Shown: in pieces, positions 44,470-53,234 of the stretch
Position numbering within the stretch: the first letter of the stretch is position 1
Layout of the letters: the number at the start of each line of letters is the position of its first letter
Assembly (NCBI RefSeq): GCF_001657475.1
Contig: NZ_LXEY01000014.1
Location: forward strand, 1 to 64,000
DNA: 64,000 bases
Reading direction: 5' to 3'
Source of the DNA: Enteractinococcus helveticum
GTDB taxonomy: Bacteria > Actinomycetota > Actinomycetes > Actinomycetales > Micrococcaceae
Notes under the pieces: generated by a model
What the model was told of the DNA's origin: nothing
What the model saw: only the letters and a program-made list of their open reading frames with translations
Database searches by the model: none
Made by a program: the position numbers and the translations under genes

Positions 44470-45450
44470 GTGACTCTCACAGCACCATCGAAAGCCCCCG
44501 CTACGATCGATACCGTCATTGACTCGGTAGATCGTGCCGCAGATGAAGTTGTCACCTTGGTGCTACGTCGTACCGATGGTGCTAACTTCCCTGTTTGGGA
44601 GCCCGGAGCACATGTTGACGTGCACCTCGAAAACGGTCTGATTCGACAATACTCTCTCTGCTCGCCCACAGCAGACCGCTCCACGCTGCAAATTGGCGTA
44701 CTGCGGACACCAGACTCTCGTGGCGGCTCAGCGTTTGTACACGACAACTTATGGCCCGGGACCGAACTGACTATCTCAGCACCCCGCAACAACTTCCCGC
44801 TCGTAAAGTCGCGCAAATACATGTTTATTGCCGGCGGGATCGGGATCACCCCGATCATTCCGATGCTGGAAGCTGCTGAAACAGCGGGCAAAGAATGGGT
44901 GCTGCACTACGGTGGACGCTCTCGCACCAGCATGGCATTTCTCGACGAGCTGGTGACCAAATATGGGCCTGAGAGGATCCGCATCTACGCTAACGATGAA
45001 GACAACATGTTAGACCTCACCCAGGTCCTTGCTATGCCACGCGCCCACATGTTGGTCTATGCGTGCGGGCCCGGCGGAATGCTCAACGCAATCGAAGACC
45101 TCTGCATGGGCTGGCCTCCCGGAGCGCTGCACATCGAACGCTTTGTCGCCACCGAATTTGGAGCCGCAGCAAACAGCGAACCATTCGAAGTTGAACTCGC
45201 CCAGACCGGCACAACCGTCACCGTGCAACCAGACGAAACCATCGTAGACGCCGTGGAACAAGCCGGCGCTCGCGTTCTCTCCAGTTGCCGTGCTGGAGTC
45301 TGTGGCACATGCGAAACCCGCATCATCGCAGGTGAACCAGAGCATCGTGATGCTGTCCTGACCGAAGAAGATAAAGCAGCGGGCGAAGTCATGCTGCCCT
45401 GTGTATCACGCGCAGCCGCTGGTTGCAGTCGTTTAGTTCTTGATTTGTGA
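44470..45450 (+). CDS. FMN/[2Fe-2S] phthalate-dioxygenase-type reductase (P450 redox partner)
   Basis: A reductase of 326 residues. GTG start with AAGGAG 7 bases before. The N-terminal flavin-binding barrel (WEPGAHVDVHLENGLIRQYS) and the NAD site (YMFIAGGIGITPIIPMLEAA) are followed by a C-terminal plant-type [2Fe-2S] ferredoxin: CRAGVCGTCETR plus a fourth Cys in MLPCVSRA. It passes electrons from NADH to an oxygenase. Such VanB/PDR-type reductases usually serve Rieske oxygenases; here the partner gene, 15 bases downstream, is a P450. Confidence 0.92.
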   Translation: MTLTAPSKAPATIDTVIDSVDRAADEVVTLVLRRTDGANFPVWEPGAHVDVHLENGLIRQYSLCSPTADRSTLQIGVLRTPDSRGGSAFVHDNLWPGTELTISAPRNNFPLVKSRKYMFIAGGIGITPIIPMLEAAETAGKEWVLHYGGRSRTSMAFLDELVTKYGPERIRIYANDEDNMLDLTQVLAMPRAHMLVYACGPGGMLNAIEDLCMGWPPGALHIERFVATEFGAAANSEPFEVELAQTGTTVTVQPDETIVDAVEQAGARVLSSCRAGVCGTCETRIIAGEPEHRDAVLTEEDKAAGEVMLPCVSRAAAGCSRLVLDL

Positions 45451-45465
45451 GTCTGAGGAGTAATT

Positions 45466-46665
45466 ATGACCACCACTATTGAACCAGCAGTCTTCACTGA
45501 AGACCCCTTCGACGAAGCCGCACTGAAGGATCCCTACCCGTTCTTACAGCGTTTGCGCGAGGCCGGACCCGTAAGTTATCTGGAAGCCACCGGCTCGTAT
45601 GCGATCGTCGGGTACGACGAGGGCTACGAAGTGCTCATGGATTTCGAAACCTTCATCTCCTCTGGAGGCTTGGGTCCGCACGATATTCGCAAAGACGAAG
45701 CCTGGCGACCACCAAGCATCTTGGAATCGGATCCGCCGATTCACACCGTCATGCGCCGCGCACTTACGGGTGTCATTAACCCCTCCACAGTTCGAGCCCT
45801 GCGGGAACCGTTTACCGCGCCGGCAGTCGAGATTGTCAACGACTTGACACAGTTCGATCGTTTCGACGCCGTCACGGACTTGGCCGAGAAGTACCCGATC
45901 CGCGTCTTCCCGGATGCTGTGGGTCTGCCACAAGAAGGACGCGAACACCTGTTGCCGTACGGGAACATGGTCTTTAATGCTTTCGGTCCCGAAAACTACA
46001 TTTACCAGCAGGCTTTCGCCGAAGGCGACGCGCACTCAGCGGCTGTTATGAAACTATGCCAGCGTGAATCGTTGGACGACAGCGGTTTTGGTGCCAAGAT
46101 CTACGAGCGCATTAACGACGGATTGATCACTGAAGAACAAGCCGCCTTGCTGGTTCGCGCCTTGCTGTCCGCCGGAGTCGACACCACCATCTTCGGTATC
46201 GGCAACACCCTGTCGGTGCTTGCCCGTTACCCTGAAGCGTGGCAACGCCTACGCGAAAACCCGTCGATGGCCAAATTTGCCATCGACGAAGCCCTTCGCG
46301 TGGAGTCACCTTTCCAGAAATTCCACCGCACTGTCGCAACCGCCACCACTTTAGGCGGAGTAGATCTGCCGGAAGGTGCAAAGGTTCTGGTGTTTGTTGG
46401 CGCAGCCAATCGTGACCCCGCCAAGTGGGGTGACGATGCCGCAGAGTTTAGCCTAGACCGCAGCTCCTCGGGCCACGTCGCTTTTGGTATGGGACTTCAC
46501 CAATGTGTGGGGCAACCGATCGCTCGGCTCGAAATGGAAATCGTTTTACAACAACTCCTCGAGAAATTCGAAACCCTCGAACTTGCTGACGAGCCGGTGC
46601 CGTTTATTCACAACGTGCTGCGCGGCTTTGAATCGGTTCCGCTAAAAGTCTCTCCGAAGCGCTAA
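45466..46665 (+). CDS. Cytochrome P450, CYP199-like
   Basis: A 399-residue bacterial P450. The haem-binding loop FGMGLHQCVGQ has ligand Cys347; the I-helix reads SAGVDTT and the K-helix ALRVE. It is strongly like CYP199A enzymes, which oxidise or O-demethylate para-substituted benzoates: AWRPPSILESDPP (the RPPS at 81-84 matches the carboxylate anchor of CYP199A), FPDAVGLPQEGREHLLPYG and FNAFGPEN. The substrate is thus probably an aromatic acid. CYP199A uses separate ferredoxin and reductase, whereas here the partner is one PDR-type protein. GAGGAG precedes the ATG. A terminator follows. Confidence 0.92.
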   Translation: MTTTIEPAVFTEDPFDEAALKDPYPFLQRLREAGPVSYLEATGSYAIVGYDEGYEVLMDFETFISSGGLGPHDIRKDEAWRPPSILESDPPIHTVMRRALTGVINPSTVRALREPFTAPAVEIVNDLTQFDRFDAVTDLAEKYPIRVFPDAVGLPQEGREHLLPYGNMVFNAFGPENYIYQQAFAEGDAHSAAVMKLCQRESLDDSGFGAKIYERINDGLITEEQAALLVRALLSAGVDTTIFGIGNTLSVLARYPEAWQRLRENPSMAKFAIDEALRVESPFQKFHRTVATATTLGGVDLPEGAKVLVFVGAANRDPAKWGDDAAEFSLDRSSSGHVAFGMGLHQCVGQPIARLEMEIVLQQLLEKFETLELADEPVPFIHNVLRGFESVPLKVSPKR

Positions 46666-46686
46666 CGTAGCGTCTTATTTTCTGAG

Positions 46687-46718
46687 GCCTCCCGGTGGTC
46701 TCGTGAACACCGGGAGGC
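46687..46718 (+). terminator. Terminator after the P450 gene
   Basis: An 11-bp stem GCCTCCCGGTG (46687-46697) / CACCGGGAGGC (46708-46718) followed by TTATTT. Confidence 0.8.
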
Positions 46719-46796
46719 TTATTTGACCTGTCTGTTTGCCGCAGGCTTTTGACCACGTCACCTTTCTTTGACGTTACCTCTCGATAGGAACAGCTC

Positions 46797-48191
46797 ATGG
46801 CTAGCCAAATATCAATTAGACCGTCATCCCCAACGGGTTCAGCCGACAAGATGCAAAACGCAGACCCAGCTACGTGGAGTGCCCGTCGCCGAAAACGCTA
46901 CGGATGGCTGATCACCGTAATGCTCCTGATCCTGATGATGATCAGTTGGGCCGATAAGGCCATCCTCGGCATTGTCGCGGTGCCTTTGATGGAAGATCTC
47001 AACATCTCCGAAGCCCAGTTTGGCTTATTAGGCAGTGCCGTGTTCATGCTCTTCGGGATCGCACAGCTGGTAGCTGCACCTATTGCTAACCGCGTCCAAG
47101 CCAAATGGATCTTGTTGATCTTGTGCGTGATCTGGTCGATCGCTCAAGTCCCAGTGATCATCTTTGCGTCGTTGCCGGCCCTTTGGTTGAGCAGACTGTT
47201 GCTGGGCGCAGGTGAAGGCCCTTTGGCACCGATCACCATGCACGCGGTGTACAAATGGTTCCCCGCGGCGAAAGGTGCGACCCCCGCAGCTCTTGCCTCA
47301 GCCGGAGTGACCCTGGGCATCGTGGCGTTCGCGCCCGTCCTGGCGTGGATTACCTCCTCGTTCGGCTGGAAATCTGCATTTATCTTTGTCGCTCTCATCG
47401 GCGTGGTCTGGGCGGCGATCTGGCTCTTCATTGGAAAAGAGGGCCCCTATACTTCTGTCAAAGCCGAACGGGACATCGAAGGCTACCCCGTCGATGACAT
47501 CGCAGACCCCGCGGCAGCGGCCCAAACCGCAGCGGCTGACAGCAAAGTTAAATACCGTCGTTCATTGCTGACCCCAAGTTGGATCCTGGCCGTGTTGTGC
47601 TCATTCTTCGGCTATTGGACCTTCACAGTCGCAACCACTTGGTTACCGGCATATTTTGAAAATGTCCTGGGCGCCAATACTCAACAGTCGGGCTCACTTA
47701 TCGCTTTACCAGCCCTATGGGGCGCTATCGCAACCGTTGGACTGAGCTGGTTGACAGAGGTCTTAGGTAGCCGCGGATGGTCTACACGGTATTCCCGTGG
47801 ACTCGTACTGAGCTTGTCCACGATTTTCTCGGGCGTTATGGTGCTGCTGGGCACTATGGCAAGTACACCGCTTCTAGCGATAGTCTGCTTCACATTCGGT
47901 TTTGGTACCGCACCAGCTCTCTTTGCTCTGACATATTTAGTAGCAGCCGAGATGACAAGCATCGGTCAGCGTGGTGCGATGCTGCAATTCACCAACGCGT
48001 TTCTTACCACGGGCGGGCTGTGTGCCCCCATGTTTGTTGGCATTCTCGTGGGAGCCGCCGCCACTCCGGCCATGGGATACGAGCTATCCTTCTTGATCAC
48101 CGGCGGTGTCATGAGTGGTATCGGTCTGTTGGCTGCCCTGGGCATCAATCAGCAGCGTGATCGCAAGAAGCTGGGCTTGGACCTCATCTAA
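46797..48191 (+). CDS. MFS transporter (ACS-like)
   Basis: A carrier of 464 residues with about 12 helices, of the anion:cation symporter type: ISWADKAILGIVAVPLMEDL, then SRLLLGAGEGPLAPITMHAV and YKWFPAAKGA, where the GAGEG and WFP motifs are typical. The middle loop (about 205-245) is polar and alanine-rich. It likely imports the aromatic or dicarboxylate substrate of the P450 pathway. TAGGA precedes the ATG. It is separated from the P450 by a terminator, but the location on the same strand suggests related regulation. Confidence 0.9.
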   Translation: MASQISIRPSSPTGSADKMQNADPATWSARRRKRYGWLITVMLLILMMISWADKAILGIVAVPLMEDLNISEAQFGLLGSAVFMLFGIAQLVAAPIANRVQAKWILLILCVIWSIAQVPVIIFASLPALWLSRLLLGAGEGPLAPITMHAVYKWFPAAKGATPAALASAGVTLGIVAFAPVLAWITSSFGWKSAFIFVALIGVVWAAIWLFIGKEGPYTSVKAERDIEGYPVDDIADPAAAAQTAAADSKVKYRRSLLTPSWILAVLCSFFGYWTFTVATTWLPAYFENVLGANTQQSGSLIALPALWGAIATVGLSWLTEVLGSRGWSTRYSRGLVLSLSTIFSGVMVLLGTMASTPLLAIVCFTFGFGTAPALFALTYLVAAEMTSIGQRGAMLQFTNAFLTTGGLCAPMFVGILVGAAATPAMGYELSFLITGGVMSGIGLLAALGINQQRDRKKLGLDLI

Positions 48192-48221
48192 TGAGATAGC
48201 CACTCCACCGGCTCGTCCATC

Positions 48222-48260
48222 AGCCGGCAGCTCATCGGAACACTCGATGAGCTGCCGGCT
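48222..48260 (+). terminator. Terminator after the second MFS gene
   Basis: A perfect 16-bp stem (48222-48237 / 48245-48260) with a 7-base loop, followed by TTGGCGTTTTTGG. Confidence 0.85.
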
Positions 48261-48342
48261 TTGGCGTTTTTGGAGTGAGCCACGCGCGAGGTGCAGTGTA
48301 TATATGGGCTGCGGTTAGCGTAGGCCTGCACGAAGTATGGTG

Positions 48343-48350
48343 CATAAAGG
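48343..48350. repeat. Target site duplication, left
   Basis: CATAAAGG, identical to 49796-49803 on the other side of the ISL3 element. Confidence 0.9.
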
Positions 48351-48412
48351 GGCTCTTCGGAATTTTGGGTGTAGATGAGGTTGTGGGTTTGGGCGTGTTG
48401 AGCGCATAAAAG

Positions 48413-48472
48413 TGTCGAGGTCTTTCGATGATGGAAGTGACGAAACTACACATCTGAAGAAAGACCTCGACA
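48413..48472. repeat. Stem-loop before the transposase start
   Basis: TGTCGAGGTCTTTC (48413-48426) pairs with GAAAGACCTCGACA (48459-48472), ending exactly before the TTG transposase start. Such a structure can hide the start from read-through transcripts. Confidence 0.7.
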
Positions 48473-49792
48473 TTGGTTAAGCCTACCTTCTCGAGCCCAG
48501 CTCTCGACACATTTTGCATGCTGCATAACTACGGTGTCACCGTGACCGGTCAACACCTCACCAGCCAGTTGAGCAGCGCTGGAGTGTCGGGTCGTTGAGG
48601 TTGATCAGTTCTGTCGCCAGTGCGGTGGACAAGCCCGGGTTCGTGGCAGTCTGGTGAGACGGGTCACCCACGTGCCGCTGGGGTGGCGACCAACCCAACT
48701 GCATCTGCGCCTGCGCCGTTACCGGTGTGATGATTGCGCTTGTGTGTGGCAACAAGACACCGCCAGGGTGGTAGCACCAGAAGCCAAATTGTCGCATGCT
48801 GCGGCATTGTGGGCGTTGAAGTCCGTGGTCATTGACCGGGCCTCGATTGCCCGGGTCGGTGACAATCTTGGGGTGTCATGGCATACCGCCAACCACGCGG
48901 TGTTGACCACCGGTCGCCGGCTTGTTTGTGATCCTAACCGCCTGACCGGTGTCAGAGTCCTCGGGGTCGATGAACACGTGTGGCGACACACCCGCTGGGG
49001 CAACCGCTATGTCACCGTCGTCATTGACCTGACCCCGGTGGCCGATGGGACAGGGCCAGCCCGGTTATTGGACATGGTCCCGGGCCGGTCCAAACAAACC
49101 TTCATTAACTGGCTCCAAGCCCAAACCACAGCCTTCCGAAAAGGGATCGACATCGTGGCCATGGATGGGTTCACTGGCTACAAAACAGCCGCCACCGAAC
49201 AACTACCGGAAGCGGTCACGGTGATGGATCCACTCCACGTGGTGGCCCTGGCAGGCACAGCGTTGGACAAGTGTCGTCAACGGATCCAACAGGCCACCCT
49301 GGGTCGGCGCGGCAAAACCGGGGCTCCGCTCTATGGGATCCGCAAAACCCTGCGCACCGGCCAGGACTATCTCACGGAAAAACAACGCACCAAAAACGCA
49401 CCAAACTCACCGGTGTCTTTGAAAACACCGACCATGACCCAGTCCAAGCCACCTGGCAGGTCTATCAACAGATTATGGCCGCGTATCGCAATCCCAACCG
49501 GTCCCAGGCCAAACACGACCTCAGGGCAGTGATTGACTCGATCAGCACCGCAGTGCCGCCCGAACTTGTCGAGCTACGAACCCTAGGACGGACCATGAAA
49601 CGCCGAGCCGATGACATCCTGGCTTACTTCGATCACGACCGCACCAGTAACGGCCCCACCGAAGCCATCAACGGCAGAATTGAACACCTACGCGGCACAG
49701 CACTTGGCTTCCGAAACCTCACGCACTACATCACCAGAGCACTGCTCGACACCGGCGGATTCAGACACCAACTACACTCACTTTTACGATGA
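48473..49792 (+). pseudogene. ISL3-family transposase, frameshifted
   Basis: Three frames make up one transposase. First, 48473 to about 48590 (VKPTFSSPALDTFCMLHNYG). Second, from about 48590 (RVVEVDQFCRQCGGQARVRG, then LRRYRCDDCACVWQQD, the zinc-binding N-terminus) to about 49400, including the catalytic domain (VLGVDEHVWR and DIVAMDGFTGYK). Third, to 49792 (DHDRTSNGPTEAINGRIEHL, with the last catalytic Glu). The second shift is caused by an 11-base tandem duplication AACGCACCAAA at 49384-49394 and 49395-49405. The first looks like a small deletion near 48588. The protein is inactive. Confidence 0.88.
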
Positions 49793-49795
49793 GCC

Positions 49796-49803
49796 CATAA
49801 AGG
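49796..49803. repeat. Target site duplication, right
   Basis: CATAAAGG, identical to 48343-48350. Confidence 0.9.
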
Positions 49804-49840
49804 GACTCCTGGCAGAAAAGTTTCTCCTATTAAAAGCATT

Positions 49841-49885
49841 CTGGCCGTGTTCGGCAGCGCTTGAAACGCTGCCGAAGACGGCCAG
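49841..49885. terminator. Terminator after the MBL-hydrolase gene
   Basis: A long stem CTGGCCGT-TTCGGCAGCG / CGCTGCCGAA-ACGGCCAG with one bulged mismatch pair, 17 bases beyond the minus-strand gene ending at 49903. Confidence 0.75.
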
Positions 49886-49902
49886 GAACATTAAGCTCGC
49901 GA

Positions 49903-50835
49903 CTAGATGGTGGCGTAGGTAGTGTCGGCGACGAGGCTAAACCGCTGTCCACTGGTGGCAACATCGATCGGGCCCGCATAGGTGCTTGCTGCACCAGCCG
50001 CCCATTCTGCCGGAGTCGCTACTCCTGCCAGATGCGAGAGGATAAGGCGCTTTGCGCCTGAAGCAGTCGCGACCCGACCGGCGCCTTCAGGCGTGGTGTG
50101 GGACTGTTGTTGGTGGTTCAAAAACGCTGCATCGAAACCCCTCGATGCGAAGAACTCAAGGTTCACTGCTTCGTGCACCAAGATGTCCGTATCATAAGCC
50201 AGCTTGGCCAGCGTCGCACTTTCAGCGGTGTCCCCCGAGAACGTGATTGAACCATCGGCTGTATCGAAACGGAACCCAAATGCCGGATGGACCGGAGGGT
50301 GATCCACTAGTACAGCAGTCACTTTGACGTGATCATCCTCGTAGACCAAGAATGGTTCCGTCGCTGAGGTCTGGGGCAGAGCAATCTCAACGGGATTGAT
50401 AAGGTCTGACATCACCGGTCGGGCTTCATCGGTGACTCGGATATTCAAGTCATAGGAGAATGCTTCCAACGTGTGGTCTACAAGACCGCGGGTACCCGAT
50501 AGTTTGGTGCCAAGCGGGTGGTTGGCGTCCTGTCCGGGTCCGTGAATAGAAATCGGGTGGGCGAAACCTTCGACCGGTGCGCCCCAGTTCCACATGAGAA
50601 ATGCGGGGAACTCAGCCACATGGTCGGAATGCAGGTGCGTGATGAACCCGGCTTTGAAGTCCTTACCGCGCAGGCCCGCCTCATGAGCAGAACGAACGCA
50701 CCCCAGGCCGAAGTCCACCATGTAAAACTGGTTGTTGACGACGACGGCGCTAGCCATCCCATTTTCTCTACCTCGGATGGCTGGCCCCGCAGCAGTGCCG
50801 AGGGTGATGAGTTCGGTTGAAGACTTATTCTCCAT
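49903..50835 (-). CDS. MBL-fold metal-dependent hydrolase
   Basis: A hydrolase of 310 residues from ATG 50835 (AGGA 6 bases before). Metal motif THLHSDHV has His67, His69, Asp71 and His72; the bridging Asp is in ITFSGDTAES; further His in ILVHEAV and ILSHLAG. The pattern resembles ribonuclease Z/arylsulfatase-like hydrolases (LGTAAGPAIRGRENGMASAV). In this cluster it may open a lactone or cleave an ester. It follows the aldehyde dehydrogenase on the same strand after 36 bases, so it is in the same operon. The substrate is unknown. Confidence 0.85.
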   Translation of the reverse strand: MENKSSTELITLGTAAGPAIRGRENGMASAVVVNNQFYMVDFGLGCVRSAHEAGLRGKDFKAGFITHLHSDHVAEFPAFLMWNWGAPVEGFAHPISIHGPGQDANHPLGTKLSGTRGLVDHTLEAFSYDLNIRVTDEARPVMSDLINPVEIALPQTSATEPFLVYEDDHVKVTAVLVDHPPVHPAFGFRFDTADGSITFSGDTAESATLAKLAYDTDILVHEAVNLEFFASRGFDAAFLNHQQQSHTTPEGAGRVATASGAKRLILSHLAGVATPAEWAAGAASTYAGPIDVATSGQRFSLVADTTYATI

Positions 50836-50871
50836 AATATGTCCTAGCAATGGTTGTTCGGCGCGGCTGAA

Positions 50872-52251
50872 CTACGCGCCGATGAAGGTGTTAACGGTAC
50901 GAGGTTCAAGGTATTCGTTGAGTCCCCAGCGGCCTCGTTCACGACCCAGCCCCGAGGTTTTCCACCCACCAAATGGTGCGTCGAGCTCGACGACTGTGTG
51001 CTGGTTAATCCATACGGTGCCGGATTCCAAACGCCCAGCCAGACCCTTGGCGCGATCCAGGTCTTGAGACCATACCGAAGCTCCAAGGCCGTAGGGACCC
51101 GCATTGACCTCAGCCACGGCGGTGTCGAGATCGTCGTAGATGACAATTGGCAGTGCGCTACCAAACTGTTCTTCATAGACCAGTGGCATTTCGGCGTGGG
51201 CATTGATCACGAGGGTCGGATCCATGAAGTACCCTGGTAGCTCGGAGCTGGAAGAGCCTCCGGTGATCACTTGAGCCCCTGAGGATACCGCGTTATCGAC
51301 CAACGAGCGTACGGTGGATAACTGGGATTCGTTGTGCATTGGTCCCATGGTGGTCTCTTTGGCGATACCGTGGCCGATGACAATTTCTTGAGTCTGTGCT
51401 GCCATAGCCTCGGCGAGCTCTGTGGCAATACTGCGGGGCACGTAGACGCGTTTGACGGCCATGCACACCTGCCCGGCGTTACGGAAGGCACTGTTGAGAA
51501 TGCCCTGAGACGTGTGCTCGATATCGGCGTCTTCTAGAACCAGGGCGGCGTCATTGCCACCAAGCTCCAGGGTCACGCGTTTGACTGTTTCGGCGGCTTG
51601 GGCCGCGACGGCGGTACCGACGTCGGTGGAGCCAGTGAACGAGATTTTTCGAATCTCTGGCAGCGTGCTCAGTGCGACGTTGACCGTGCGATTACTACCG
51701 GTACGTGTTTGCAGTACACCACTGGGTAGCGCCTGATTCATCAGTTCTACTAATGCAATGGTCGACAGCGGTGTTGTAGGGGAGGGTTTTGCGATCACCG
51801 TGCACCCTGCCACAAGGGCAGGGGCTAGCTTGACCGCCAGCAGCGAGATTGGAAAGTTCCACGGGGTAATGGTCCCCACAATGCCCACCGGACGGTTTTG
51901 CACCTCAATAGTGCGACCCTGTCGTGGTGGCAGCGTCTCGGTTGCGTCCCATTCCAGGTCGGCATAGTACGCGAACAGGTCGGCTGCGGTCTTGAACTCG
52001 CCGATGGCCTCGGCCAGGACCTTTCCCTGTTCGAGCGACAGTAACCGTCCAAGCCGGTTGGCGTCGTCACGAATCAAGGTGGCGATCTGTCGTAGCGCTG
52101 CCCGCCGGGACTCCCGATCAGCCGCCCAACTGGTGCTGGCTTGTTGTGCGTGCCTGATGGCTTGGCGCACGTCTTCCTCGGTGTGCTGTGGCGCTTCACC
52201 TACGAGCTCCAGTGTCGCAGGATCATATACCGCATACGTCGGTGCCGACAT
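50872..52251 (-). CDS. Aldehyde dehydrogenase
   Basis: An NAD(P)-dependent aldehyde dehydrogenase of 459 residues. VGIVGTITPWNFPISLLAVK (cofactor-binding Trp-Asn), VTLELGGNDAALVLEDAD (catalytic Glu), and RNAGQVCMAVKRVYVP (catalytic Cys) are all present. GGAGGGAG precedes the ATG. It is divergent from the SDR dehydrogenase with an IclR-type palindrome in the 165-base gap. It probably oxidises an aromatic or terpenoid aldehyde made by the SDR enzyme. Length is normal for the short ALDH group. Confidence 0.92.
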   Translation of the reverse strand: MSAPTYAVYDPATLELVGEAPQHTEEDVRQAIRHAQQASTSWAADRESRRAALRQIATLIRDDANRLGRLLSLEQGKVLAEAIGEFKTAADLFAYYADLEWDATETLPPRQGRTIEVQNRPVGIVGTITPWNFPISLLAVKLAPALVAGCTVIAKPSPTTPLSTIALVELMNQALPSGVLQTRTGSNRTVNVALSTLPEIRKISFTGSTDVGTAVAAQAAETVKRVTLELGGNDAALVLEDADIEHTSQGILNSAFRNAGQVCMAVKRVYVPRSIATELAEAMAAQTQEIVIGHGIAKETTMGPMHNESQLSTVRSLVDNAVSSGAQVITGGSSSSELPGYFMDPTLVINAHAEMPLVYEEQFGSALPIVIYDDLDTAVAEVNAGPYGLGASVWSQDLDRAKGLAGRLESGTVWINQHTVVELDAPFGGWKTSGLGRERGRWGLNEYLEPRTVNTFIGA

Positions 52252-52320
52252 GACACTCCCTCCGATCTAACGTTCTGAATGCTTCCAGTGTCGCCACCCA
52301 AACACCGAAATGCTCAGAAC

Positions 52321-52337
52321 TTTCCATTGGATAGAAA
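52321..52337. promoter_or_regulatory. IclR-type operator candidate 3
   Basis: TTTCCATTGGATAGAAA lies between the divergent aldehyde and alcohol dehydrogenase genes. It differs from the site at 44363 by one base of 17. Confidence 0.7.
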
Positions 52338-52415
52338 ATATGGGGTAGACCGTGCGTCCATGCCGCATGATGCTTATATATGGTTGGCAATCATCAAAGG
52401 TAAAGGAGCTGCACC

Positions 52416-53234
52416 ATGACTTCAAACAGCCCACAAATAGTTATCACCGGAGTTGCATCAGGTATTGGCAAGGAGACTGCCCAGCTGCTGAGCTCGCAGG
52501 GCTATCACGTCATCGGTGTGGATCGAGCCCCCGTAGAAGACTTTGCCGGTACCTTTATTCAAGGCGACCTTTCTGACCCGACCGGCGTCAACCAGATTGC
52601 TCACAAGATTCGTGAGACGGCTCCGGCAGGTATTCACGGGTTGGCGAATATCGCGGGTGTCCCCGGTACTGCACCGACAGAGGTCGTGCTGAACATCAAC
52701 GTTTTCGGTGTCCGAGATCTGATCCAAGCGGTCCGTCCCCAGTTGCAACGTGGCTCATCGATTGTCAACTTAGCTTCCGCTGTGGCTTACCAGTGGCGAG
52801 CACATAAGGCACAGTTGGCGGAGTTCGCATTAGCTGCCGACCGGCAGCAAGCAATAACCCAAGCTCTAGCTGACGACCATATCGTGGGACACTCGTACCT
52901 GTTTTCTAAACAGTGCGTGAGCCTGCTGAGCGAGTATTTTGCCGCTGAATTTGTTGCCGACGGCATCCGCGTCAATTCGGTCAGCCCCGGTCCGGTTGAG
53001 ACCCCGATCCTGGAGGACTTCAAAAACGACCACGGCCGCGACAAAGTGAATTCGGCTGCGACCACTCTAGGACGTTTCGGGGCACCGGCCGATATCGCCC
53101 AGTGCATCGCGTACCTGTTGAGTCCTGAAGCCGCGTGGGTCAACGGCACTGATCTGCGAGTCGACGGTGGGCTGACTGCGTACCGAGAAACTGCTCAGTT
53201 CCGAGATGGTTCGCAGCAGCCCGTCCAAGCTTAG
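52416..53234 (+). CDS. SDR alcohol dehydrogenase (coniferyl-alcohol dehydrogenase-like)
   Basis: A protein of 272 residues. TGVASGIGKETAQLL is the cofactor loop; DLSDPTGV, NIAGVPG and the catalytic Tyr-Lys pair in SYLFSKQCV follow, then VNSVSPGPVETPI and WVNGTDLRVDGG near the end. It resembles coniferyl/aryl-alcohol dehydrogenases of the SDR family, which fits the aromatic pathway. AAAGGAG precedes the ATG. The gene's end overlaps the convergent DNA-glycosylase gene by 4 bases. Confidence 0.88.
   Translation: MTSNSPQIVITGVASGIGKETAQLLSSQGYHVIGVDRAPVEDFAGTFIQGDLSDPTGVNQIAHKIRETAPAGIHGLANIAGVPGTAPTEVVLNINVFGVRDLIQAVRPQLQRGSSIVNLASAVAYQWRAHKAQLAEFALAADRQQAITQALADDHIVGHSYLFSKQCVSLLSEYFAAEFVADGIRVNSVSPGPVETPILEDFKNDHGRDKVNSAATTLGRFGAPADIAQCIAYLLSPEAAWVNGTDLRVDGGLTAYRETAQFRDGSQQPVQA

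Larger units (their letters stand above)
48351..49795 (+). mobile_element. ISL3-family insertion sequence (1445 bp, IS31831-like)
   Basis: Ends are defined by imperfect 24-bp inverted repeats: 48351-48374 starting GGCTCTTCGG and 49772-49795 ending ATGAGCC (18 of 24 match). The family's typical end begins GGCTCTTC. An 8-bp target duplication (CATAAAGG) flanks it, as expected for ISL3. The element lies between the MFS and MBL-hydrolase genes and disrupts no gene. Its transposase is frameshifted at least twice, so it cannot move by itself. Confidence 0.92.
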
